64,000 nucleotides of DNA, from the NCBI GenBank assembly GCA_036925085.1, contig JAUPFP010000010.1, positions 1,977,688-2,041,687 of the forward strand, read 5' to 3'. Positions 1 through 10,181 of the stretch are shown piece after piece. Source of the stretch: Brachycybe producta. Its lineage: Eukaryota > Arthropoda > Diplopoda > Playtdesmida > Andrognathidae. A model generated the notes under the pieces. It was not told the DNA's origin and did no database searches. It saw nothing but the letters and a program-made list of their open reading frames with translations. The translations under genes were made by a program, and so were the position numbers. The stretch's first letter is position 1, and each line of letters starts with the position of its first letter.

Positions 1-481
1 TCCAAGGGTTCGTCGTGATTTTTGATCATCATTGATCGAAGATGAGAAACTATCATACATTATAGAAATGTATTCAAAAGCTACCATCATCATCATCATC
101 ATGTTCAACTTTATTGACAGAAAAAAAAAATCGCCTGAAAATTTCTCCATTTCCTGAATGATGTGAAGACATTTTCCAAACTACCACCACAAGATACTTT
201 CATTTTTTTTGGCTTGATCAATGGCACCATTCTGAAGAAAACGAAGAAGAAAAAACATTCAAACCATGTTTCAACTGTCACACTATTCAAATGTTGAAAA
301 ATTCTGAAGAATATTCTTATAAAATAGAAAATTATTCCAGTTTTATAAGCAGCAAAAGCAAAAATACTTATACATGAATAAGAATAATGAAATAAAACTT
401 GCAAGAGCTACCACCATTCACGTTTTCCTTTCTCCTATTATGATCTAATGGAAACAGGGTTTAAAAAGGTTTCCCTTTACA
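1..481. other. AT-rich non-coding DNA
   Basis: No exon or transposon ends are visible. A short (CAT)6 microsatellite lies at 85-102. The 97-codon reading frame on the minus strand is a phenylalanine-rich reading of AT-rich DNA and is not credible as a gene. Confidence 0.6.
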
Positions 482-483
482 TA

Positions 484-1040
484 CAGTGGTGTCTCAAAAA
501 TAATGTATACACATTATGATTGTTAATAACTGCCATGTTTATTATCTGAAATTTGATTTTATAATTTTATAATTGAGAGTAACATATAATTAAGAGTAAA
601 TATAACAGTATTGCATATTTTATGTTTAAATGATGCATCATTTCAATTTTTCAAAATGTCAAGAGTGTGATCTCAGTGATTTGCCAACACCACTTAACGT
701 AACTCTTGCAACTGTACGACAATTCTCTTCGATTTCCTCCCATTTATCTAATTATAACAAGAAATTCAAAGAGAATTGTAACACAAATAACAAGAAATAT
801 ATGTTAATTGAAGTTTGCACATCAGCTTCTTACCTATTTTCAGCAATACCTTGATGAGAATGGAGAAAACTTGAGATAACGCATAATTTAAACCTAAAAT
901 ATCCCCACACGGTTATATCTAATCTTTATTGTAATATTTACACTTAATTATAAAATTATTAAATTTAAGAAAATAAACATATCAGTTATTATTACTTATT
1001 AACAATCAAAAGTGCGTATATATTCATTTAGGACACTCTG
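484..1040. mobile_element. Tc1/mariner-like non-autonomous element or relic
   Basis: The element starts CAGTGGTGTC and ends GGACACTCTG, with TA dinucleotides at 482-483 and 1041-1042 as the expected target duplication. About 45 bp at each end form imperfect terminal inverted repeats, and both contain the block TTGATTGTTAATAA or its complement. Tc1/mariner elements characteristically insert at TA and often begin CAG plus a GTGTCC-like motif. The interior shows no intact transposase. At 557 bp it is best read as a degenerate or MITE-like derivative. Confidence 0.7.
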
Positions 1041-1042
1041 TA

Positions 1043-4000
1043 TTTATATATTTTAAAACAAGGCTTTTTATGAGAAATGTAATCTTTAAAATTCTCCATT
1101 TTCATTTTTCACTTCAAGTTGAACGAAAATTTTAAAAAAAAATCGTCTGATAAGATAACTATTCAAAAATTAAAACTCTGACCCCTTCCAACTGTTATTA
1201 AACAGTTTAATTTTTTTCAAAATATCATAAAAATTATTGAAGTGATCCAGTTACTCTTTTTTGTTTCTAGACATTTAGAAGTTTTTTCTTTAGAAAAAAA
1301 CCCCCGAAAAACAGAAATTCAAATGGTTTTTTTTGATGTCAAACTAACTCGAATATTCACCCCACACCTACGTATAGGAAGAACATTACGTTTAATTTAA
1401 TACATACAGCTATGAAAAAATAAATATTAATCAAAATGTAATTATAAGCCTTTGCATATTTTACGGTTTGTTTTCTTCAATAATCATATAAATATTTGTC
1501 TATCTTATCAACTAGAAATGTTTGCAGACATTTTGCCATTATTTTTAATGATAAAATCCTAAAAATAACCAAACTAAGTCCTTTCTAGAGTCTTTTGAAT
1601 GATTTCGAATTGATAAAAATGTGACTAAATTGTTAATAATTAAAATAAACTTTCTTAAGACATAATTGACAATTTTTTTTACACAAAGATGTTTTGAAAT
1701 ATAAGTATTTTATTTCACTAAATATTTCCATAAATATATTGACATAAATTGATGAAATTTAGCTTTCGGTACTTGCTATTAATTTTTTCATAGCCGTACT
1801 TTGCCCTGTAAACAAAAGTGAACAAGCACGCAATCAACATTATTCGTGTACAAAGTCTTCCTATATACATTGTGACACCGATTTTGACTTTTGTGTGTTA
1901 CTGCTGCTGTTGGTGGTATAGGCCTACTCACTCACTGATAACCTGCCAACATTGATAATCGTGTGTTTAGCCTACATAGCTCTCTGGATTTATACATTTG
2001 TATAGAAGTATATGGCTCAAGCGGCTATTAATTCATCTTCTTTCCCATCATCATCATCATCATCATCATCATCATGGACCAACTAATAAATCCACCACCT
2101 TCACCCCTCTCCCCCACGCAAAACGAATAATTTCCTACCTCACTGTGCCACAGTAATGCACAACGCCAGGATAATAATCATCAAAACCCCGCTCAGAACA
2201 ACAAAAGCATTTTAAACGAACCCTTTTGCAATTTCATCATCATTATTCATCGCCGAAAAAAAAAAAACTAAACCACCCAGCTCAAGCCCCACTTTTTTCA
2301 ATTTAATTATGAAAAACGCCAACTTTATAGAGCTAAACGAAAAAGGCTTGTTTTTGGGGGGTGAGGAGGGAAGTTCAGGACAATGTCTAATAAACTGAGA
2401 TCCCGTTTTCGGATAAACTTCAAGCAAAGAACTGTTTGACCCCCTTGTCTCACTCTATCACTAAAATAGCGGACTCAAAAAGAGACAAATTTTGCTTTTC
2501 GTTCTTCCTAATCTGTGTGTCTGGGTGGTCAACTCCATATTTCTATTATGAAATCATTTTAATATGAAACTTGAATGATGAAGAAACTGATAAACATGTA
2601 AAAATCTGTTAATGTCAGTCACACAAACACACATAATAGTAGTTTGAAGTGCGGTTCTCTTTCCTAAGGCCTTTATATTTCAGGCTGTTTGAGTTTGTAG
2701 CCTGAAAATACATTTTCCTCATTTCAATGCTGTCCATAATAACAGAACAACCTTATAAGGAGAGGAAACAAAACAATGTCAAATATGACTTGTCCTCAGG
2801 GTAATAATGAAAAGTGAAAATTCACTTTCTCTTCAACATTGAACCAAAAAAGAAAGAAATCAACTACAACACAAAATTAGATCAACTGGAATAAAAAATA
2901 TATATTTCTAGTTTTTTTTTTTCGAAGTGAAAATGTAACAAAACTTCTGCTCCAAATATTCACCCTTAAAAATACACACCACACTCCACCTCCCCCATAA
3001 CCCCCCTCAATCTCCTAACTTAACCTCCTCCTCCTCATCATGATCAGAAAACAGATGTGAAAACATACAGAAATATAAAAAACAACACATTTAGTGCAGA
3101 TCAGTGATCACACACAAGCTTTAAAATGAAGGAAAAGAGCAAAGAAGGAGGAATAGGGAGGGGAAGGCAGAGTAACCCTCACCAAAAAGGGCGAGAACTA
3201 GACATGGTGTTGGTTGAATCAAGTTCGAGTTTTTTTTTTTCTCCCTTCCTTCTTCAAGGGAGGTGAATGCCTTCTTCTTCTGATTGACATTTCCAACTGC
3301 TTCTTGTAGGCCTCTCTCTTCCTACCCCTAACTGCAACCAACGGTTGTAGTGATAGTAATACTAGAAACTCAACCCTCCATTCTCTCTTCTTCTTCACCC
3401 ATAAATCAACATCAACTAAAAAAATCGAATCCCAACGCACAGCTTCTGTCTTTCCCTTTCTGAATTCAACACAACTCTCATATTATACAAAATATTACAA
3501 GTCGCTCTGTTTTAATAACGGTATCAAACCATTAAAGTACAATAAACTCAGTATGAGTCGGCAACCGTATACCGTTGCAAACATAGCTGAATAGAAAGCG
3601 TAGAGTGACGATTCCAATGATGTCACAATGACACAACCAGGCACACAACCAAGAGTTGACACTGAAACAATATCCAATATTTTACTCATTACTCGTTTAC
3701 GATAATGGTTCCAATTTTAATTCCACTTCCTGTTTCAACTATGTTTAAAATGTTTTCTATATTGAAGCATTAATTACCGAGTTACTGAGCAGAAGTAACT
3801 TTAAATTAAACACTCTGCATACCAATGATTATAATAATTAAGGCAACCAAACTGCAACAATTGCAACTTTGGCAATATGAATCCACGCGACCTTCGTTGC
3901 CATAGCACATCATCAGACTCAGGGATATGTTACAAAAATAGAAAAATAATTTAATTTTAATTTACAAGAAACGCAATAACTGTAATTTTTTTTTGTGAGC

Positions 4001-4610
4001 AAATTGCAATAAAATGCAATTTCGATACAAAGTTTGCAAATTAATTTGCAGTTAAATTTTTTGTTGTACTTATCCAAACTGTGAAAACTCCCAGTAAGTT
4101 CTTTAACGAAGTTTCCATTGTGTCCCGTACCTAATTTGACGTTTGTTTTGGGTCAAATCTACGACACATTACACAGTATAACCTACCCCTTTTTTTATTA
4201 ATTTCTCTTAAGTCTAATGCTGACTTGATAAAATAGTTTTAAGAAAACCTAGTAGGAATCCAGTTTTTTCGGCTAATTTTAGTAAAAATCAAGTCTTTTC
4301 AATAGCTTTTGTAAGTGGGAAATCTACTTATTAAATGCTGCGTTTTTAAAATTTTAAAAGCAATTTTTTCCAGATTTTTTGTTGAAATTTTCTGTATGCC
4401 TTAATAATGATGATCAGGATGAGTAAATATTAACAATACCAACACAAAGTATTCTAACTGAATGTGTTCTTGCGTTTGTCACACGAATTAATAATCAAGT
4501 GTAACCTTTAGAAATCATAAAACCATATAACAAAATTGCCAATCACAATTAAAATATTCTTTAAAAAAAGGACAGAAGTTGGTATTCCTATTAGAAAGAA
4601 CTAAACTCAC
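1043..4610. other. Non-coding DNA, no gene recognised
   Basis: AT-rich sequence with low-complexity tracts, including a perfect (CAT)10 microsatellite at 2046-2075 and one TAGGCCTA palindrome at 1919-1926. The short frames here, such as the basic minus-strand frame at 3219-3440, lack conserved motifs. This stretch probably belongs to the intron following the minus-strand exon at 4611-4925. Confidence 0.55.
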
Positions 4611-4925
4611 CAACAACAACAGTCCTCCACCACCTCCACTTTTTCTACGTAATTCTCTTTCTTCTTCTTCCATATCAATGCCTCCATCGTCCGAGAGCAT
4701 GTCCTCTGCTGAGTCCTGACAATTTTCTTCCTCTTCCTCCTCTTCTCCTTCCTGCTCCTCCTCCTCCAGCACCACATTCAAATCCTGGACTTCATCTTCC
4801 TCTTCAAGTCCCTCTTCAAGCTCCATAAGGGGATAACTACGAGTGGAAGCTACCCAACCCCCAACTGATGTGTGTCCACTAAGATGATGATGATGTTGCT
4901 GTTGTTCACTTTTAGCAGACTTCAT
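4611..4925 (-). CDS. Candidate first coding exon of an unidentified acidic protein
   Basis: An ATG at 4925, with A at -3, opens 105 codons that end in phase 0 at a consensus donor (G|GTGAG, intron from 4610 leftwards). The peptide starts MKSAKSEQQQHHHH, contains long Glu/Asp runs (about residues 35-85) and ends with RRKS, five glycines and four leucines. I do not recognise a family. The composition (acidic, poly-His, poly-Gly) is that of a disordered N-terminal region. Upstream DNA has stops and no usable acceptor, so this is more likely a first exon than an internal one. No downstream exon was found before the window edge. It could be an alternative first exon of the gene containing the 30467-30608 exon, since both donors are phase 0, but that is inference. 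Chance openness of a low-complexity repeat cannot be excluded. Confidence 0.4.
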
Positions 4926-6194
4926 TTTTATTTTGAAAAAATTGAAATTATCACTAAAAATACTTTTCTTCTTCTTCTTTGCGAACTTCTCAACAGTTCA
5001 GCAATCGCCAAACAATAACCAACCACATTAGTTATTTTTTACACAAAGTTGGATAAGAATTTTTTTAAAAGAAAGTTAATAATAATCCTGTGAAATTATT
5101 ATTTGACAGCAATCCAACACAGAATAATAATAATGATGATGATGATGATGAACCATTCTCAAAAAGTCCCTCCTCCTTTTCGCAAACGGAAAACACAGTC
5201 CGTCCGTCACTGTAGATTGCAGGGTGTTTTTGGAGAGTCGAAAAAGAAAAATTCGTTTTCAGTTTTGATCTCACACCACATCAAAATGTGGTTACCATAG
5301 AAACAAAGAAAAAACCATCCAAAAGATTGAAAGAAGCTTAGAGCTAAGTTAGTTGTGAGTGAAATGTGGTATAAATGATTATCAGCACAGATAGAAGGAA
5401 ACAATAAAAAACCACGCAAGAAATTCGCGAATCCATCCAAGTCTAAATCCAGTTCCTATATAATAATAATAATATATATTTTTGAAGCTTGAGATTTTTC
5501 AAATAAATCCAGGTGTCACACCAAAAAAAAAAAAATTTCATTCACACTGAAGCAAGGAGACCACAACCAAAAAGAACACCACCAGAATCAAGAATGAGTT
5601 AGGCTGGTTGGTGAATATTGTGTGTTTGTTCCAACTTCTTCTTCTCTCTTGATACATAAAGAGAAACACACAAAACAGAAGAAGAGCTTTATGCAGCGAC
5701 CAACAGCAGCAGCAGCACAACTTCACAGGACGAAATCTCTCCTCTTTTTGACAAGAGTGTCCTGAAAGCAGCTGCTTTTTCTTCTAGTTTTCCAAAAAAG
5801 CTATTCAAGTCTTCCAAATCAGTCAGTCTGCGCTTCACAATGAGTAAAGAATTACCAGTACACAACCGAGAATAGAAAGAGGAGACTGTGGATGAGGAGG
5901 TGGTGGAACAGGGTGAAAAATATCGTATGCAGACAAAAGAGACCCGTGCTCATTTCCCCCTTCTTTAAGTTGCTACTGATTGGAGGAATGGAGCAAGTAC
6001 GCGTTCACCCCTCCAATCATCCCGTTATCAAACAAAAAAGCCCATCCCAAAGATACACGCGTGCGGTTAAGAGGGTGAGATGGCTTGACAATTACCATAA
6101 TAGGCCTACATATACAATATGTATGCTGGGCCCGTGTCAGCAGTAAAGAGGGGGAGGTGGAGAATCGGAAAACTGGAGAAATAAAAGGGAGAGA

Positions 6195-6230
<36 letters not shown>

Positions 6231-7054
6231 TGAAAAATATATGTGGAAATTGGGCAACTTGAAAGTTATCCAAGATGAGAAAGACTGAAGAGAGGGGAGA
6301 GATTTGACAATGAGTCACCTAAGGCCTTCCTATAGGGGATAGACTAGGTCTATGGTGGAAAGACAATCAACTGTCTGAGAAAGAAAAAAAAAAGCACCCA
6401 AAATCATCCACAGTGCATGTTCATTGAGTGATAAACTGATAATATTGGATAATACCACCCCTCAATCTCTTTCTCTCCTCTACTAGCTCTCTATCTTTTT
6501 CTGTGATATACAAGTCTCATCCGAAACTGTAAGATTACCTTTATTAAATTTTCATGATACAGAAGTGTTTCACGTTTACTTAACTAACATGTAAGGAATC
6601 ATGTGTAAAAAATACCTACTGGACAAAAAGCTTTTAGTTAGACATACTTCAGTAAAAACCAAAGTTATCATTGAAATGAAGCTGATAAATAAGCTGTAAA
6701 TATAATTGGAACAGTCTGGAATTACAAGTTTTTGTAGAAATAAAACCAGCTTTAAGCTTCAATTTCTATTTTTAAAAAAAACTGTATGTTACCCTAAACT
6801 AAAATCATTTTGCTCATATTGAAGCTTTTTCAGTGTAATTATATAAGCATGTGTCCAAACAGTGACTAAAGTCACTGAATGCATCAAATTATTGTGTTTT
6901 CAGACTAGTAGGCCTACTAAATGCTGTATTGAATACTCTGTTCAATACTGTGTGGTGTTTGAACGCAGATCAAATCCAGTATTCAATCCTGGACTAGCTA
7001 GCCTACCTCCTGAGGTGGATTCAATACCGGATTATCAGTTAGAACTTGTCAAAA
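4926..7054. other. Non-coding DNA left of the LTR element
   Basis: Contains a long (GA)n microsatellite at about 6189-6227, a GAT run near 5133-5151, and TAGGCCTA palindromes at 6101-6108 and 6909-6916. If 4925 is a true start codon, the promoter of that gene would lie here. No TATA box or other decisive promoter element was recognised. Reading frames in the stretch are microsatellite or chance frames. Confidence 0.5.
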
Positions 7055-7239
7055 CTTGTGTAACACCCTGTAAATCGTGATCCCGCCAAAACCATAGCCT
7101 GGGGGGTAAACAACTCTCAACCGTCCCTCCCTCCTCTCTGACTCACCTTTCTGACTCATGCCCAAGTGGCGGATTGATACGTAAAGGACCATGGTCACTT
7201 GGACCTGGTTACACCTCGCAGGTGTACACAGGTCCAAGG

Positions 7240-7246
7240 TATAAAA
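7240..7246 (+). promoter_or_regulatory. LTR TATA box
   Basis: TATAAAA, repeated at 16816-16822 in the 3' LTR. Its place roughly 180 bp into the LTR, ahead of the AATAAA, matches a U3 promoter. Confidence 0.7.
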
Positions 7247-7378
7247 GGACCATGTTCCTCTTTGTTCCTCAGTTCTTTCCTTTGCCTGTTTTTGAGATAC
7301 ATTCCAAATCATGGGCCTGAGGATTCACAGTTAGTATTTTACTATTCACCCTTGTATCTGTACTTCTTACAAGGAATG

Positions 7379-7384
7379 AATAAA
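7379..7384 (+). terminator. LTR polyadenylation signal
   Basis: AATAAA about 133 bp downstream of the TATA box. In the 3' LTR (16955-16960) the same signal would end the genomic transcript. Confidence 0.6.
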
Positions 7385-7746
7385 AGTGTTGTAACAAGAA
7401 GTAGCGTTGTCTTTATGTTTATGTAAATAACTTCTCTTCAGAGGCCGGAGGTTTCATAGGGCAGGAGCTATACGATTCTCAGCAGCTACAACATCTTCTC
7501 TGGTCGGAATACCGATGGAGAAGATGTATATCAGCATCAACCGGAAGAGAGAGAGATGGCCGCCACTCTCCTGCATCGATTTCACCCCCATGCAGAAGAG
7601 TGGCTACAATCTATCTCCATCCAGCTCTCTCTACAGCTCGGATCTTCTCTGTGCAGGTGTCATACTGCTCAGAGAGGAAACGAAAAGTAGAAAATGTCAT
7701 CTAAAGGTTGGTAATAAAATATTGGTTGATGTCAAAAGCTCACATT

Positions 7747-7764
7747 TGGTGGAGGTGCGGGGTA
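7747..7764 (+). other. Candidate primer-binding site
   Basis: TGGTGGAGGTGCGGGG begins two bases after the LTR end. A primer-binding site normally starts TGG because it pairs with the CCA end of a tRNA. I could not match it to a specific tRNA by eye, so the primer is unassigned. Confidence 0.5.
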
Positions 7765-7865
7765 TAGCTCCATCTGCCTTCTCCGACCTGTAAACAGAAG
7801 CCGTCCTTTGTCCTAAGTCTCGTGATTGTGCCTCACGAGGCTTCGTCCGTCCTTTCTATGTTGGA

Positions 7866-8210
7866 GCCACGTATGGAGACCCTCGATAGCGTAAAAGTCA
7901 ACCGCGTGGCGCCTGTCTGTAAAACCGCGTATGGAGACCCTCGATCACGTCAAAGTCAACCGCACGGCGTCCTTTGTGTTGGAACCACGTGTGGAGACCC
8001 TCGATAGCGTCAAAGTCGACCACGTGGCGCCTTTGTAAAACCGCGTATGGAGGCCCTCGATCACGTCAAAGCCAACCGCGCGGCGTCCTTTGTGTTGGAA
8101 CCACGTATGGAGGCCCTCGATAGCGTCAAAGCCAACCGCGTGGCGCCTTTTTATGTTGGGATCATGTATGGAGGCCCTCGATCACGTCAAAGCCAACCGC
8201 ATGGTACCGT
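7866..8210 (+). repeat. Six-copy ~58-bp tandem repeat in the retrotransposon leader
   Basis: Units share TGGAG(A/G)CCCTCGAT and start at about 7874, 7932, 7992, 8048, 8108 and 8169. The bases after CTCGAT alternate strictly between AGCGT and CACGT, so the array is really three copies of a ~118-bp dimer. The repeat keeps short frames open, but they end within the leader and no ORF spans into gag. Confidence 0.9.
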
Positions 8211-9374
8211 TTTTGTGGAATCGCGAAAGAGACTTGTGGCTACACACACCACGTGTCGACCGCGCGATTCTGTGTCCTGTCCTTAGAGACACGTGGGAAC
8301 GAACTTTTGGCTGCTGACCGCTTAGCACTCGGAAAGTGGACAACCGTTTGGACACACGTGTTTCCGTCCGTGTTTTTGTATTTCATGTTTCCATTACAAT
8401 CACCCACTGTCACCTTCACTCTTCTTTAATTTTCAAAGTGAAACCCACACCACGTGGGCAACACTTTAAACAAATTCTTCTTACTCTCCGAGAGGAGTTT
8501 GCAGTCTCACTATGAGATGAGCAAACAAATCTCATCTACTAATCTATTCATCTATTAATAGGCTTTTAAAGGACGTGTGTGTCTTTTAAAATGTCCTATT
8601 ATCTTCACTCTTCATCTTTAATTTTCAAGCAAGATTCTCCCTAACTCTATCTCATTGTTAGGGGGCTTACAAGCTTAAAACACACTTTTTCTAGCCACGT
8701 GGGACTTTCTTGTCCCCCCTTTTCTTTGTTCTTTGTTTTTACACTTGTGTTTCCCTTGGGACCACTATGTCCCAAGTCATGTTCTTCAATTTCTTCATCA
8801 TCATCACCTCAATGCATCATCACATGAACTTTCTCCATTGGACATCACTGAAGCCCGGCCGCCATCTTGGATCGACCGGACACTCTTCAAAAAGCGCCAA
8901 CGGAGCGGTTTTTCGCTCCATGTGACTCATTGTTGTACCTTCTCTCATCTTTTTGTGTCCTCTTCTCTTCTCTTCTCTTCCAGAGGGTTGCACTCACGCG
9001 CCCCCTGGCGGAGTTCCTCTTGTTAGAGAAAACTTCTCTTTTTCTTTGAATTTTCTCTCTTTTTGTGTCTTTCTCCTGGCCACCATAAAAACGTGCCCCG
9101 GAGGAACTTTTCAGTCATCAATTTTTGGACATTGCAATAAACTGAACCGGAAGTGGCCACCTCAGCGCCACCTACGGACTTCTTCATTCTACTCAACATA
9201 GTCCCTCACTGGGCACTGACTCTGTCTTTTCATCCAGAGCCATCCAGCAGTGAGGACTCAAAATTTCTCCAGTCTGAACATTTCTTCTGGTTCACCAAGT
9301 ATTTATCTTGTTGAACACACTTCAATTTCTACACTGTTTTACTGTTTTAATAAAACTAAATTGAAACTTGTGAT

Positions 9375-9582
9375 GTGCGGGCACCGCACCTAAGTTTTAA
9401 ACTTTCAAAGTAAAACAGCTTTCTTTTCTTGCTTCTTTGGAGAGTTCAGCCATCTTGAACTTCTCCTTTGTTTGTGCATTTAAAAAGTTCAGCCATCTTG
9501 AACTTTTTGTTCTTTGTGTGTTCTTCACACACACACTCTTCATTCTTGTTTCTAAGTAAAACTAAAAGTGCGGGCACCGCGC
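9375..9582 (+). other. Hairpin cluster in the retrotransposon leader
   Basis: Five stem-loops can be drawn. GTGCGG/CCGCAC with loop GCA lies at 9375-9389. A stem AGTTCA/TGAACT with loop GCCATCT lies at about 9440-9465. A perfect 10-bp stem with the same GCCATCT loop lies at 9482-9508. GTGTG/CACAC lies at 9516-9530. A second GTGCGG hairpin, again with loop GCA, lies at 9568-9582. The outer pair and the inner pair each share a loop. RNA packaging or dimerisation signals often sit between LTR and gag, but that role is inferred. Confidence 0.65.
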
Positions 9583-10181
9583 TCTAGCTTTACTCTTCGT
9601 ATTGCTTTCCTCTTCTTCAGGCAATTGCAATACACTTTCATTTCTAATTCACTTTCCGCAGTGCAATCTTGATTGGGTGGTGTACCACGCTCGAGGTTGT
9701 ATTGTACATCTGCTGTTTCTTTATTGAGGTTTTTGGAATTCTCGTAACCTCCACGTGGTCGCCAAATACCACGTGTCGAGAGAGATCCTTCCAAAATCTG
9801 ACACTCAATAGAGAACTCACGACGCTACACCAGTTGGGAACCAAAACTCATCACACGCCCAACTGAGAACACGATCAACACGATACAACCATCACCACAC
9901 TAACGGAGTGAACGGCCACTTCGTTATACACGCCACAAGCTTAGGTAATCTATCGTTACTCAGTGTATAAGAGTACGATAGTGTCGGTTGCCGACAAGCA
10001 CTAAGTTACCGACGCACAGTGACGACACCGACCTACAAACTGAACGAGTCCCATCATACTGGAACCGAAAAGTATAGCTCAGAGTGTACTCGAGAACCCT
10101 CGGAGCTGCACACAACGACTTGGACTTCGCCGGACTCGTTCATCACCGCACATTCACATTACACAAGCCACTTCATTAATC

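Larger units (their letters stand above)
7059..7744 (+). repeat. 5' LTR
   Basis: 686 bp, TG...CA termini. It carries a TATAAAA box at 7240-7246 and AATAAA at 7379-7384, which fits transcription start and polyadenylation inside the LTR. An imperfect inverted repeat around the ACCTGGTTACACC / GGTGTACACAGGT motifs lies just upstream of the TATA box. Comparison by eye with the 3' LTR finds one difference (T at 7528, C in the copy). Confidence 0.95.

Noticed and set aside
3219..3440. Basic 73-codon minus-strand frame as a downstream exon of 4611-4925
   Set aside because: No convincing acceptor/donor pair and no recognisable domain; lies in CT-rich low-complexity DNA.
5892..6318. Ser/Leu- and Arg/Glu-repeat frames on both strands
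   Set aside because: Readings of the GA/TC microsatellite.
7822..8317. Repetitive frames (MEALDHVKANR type) in the retrotransposon leader
   Set aside because: They are by-products of the ~58-bp tandem repeat, end inside the leader and do not join gag.
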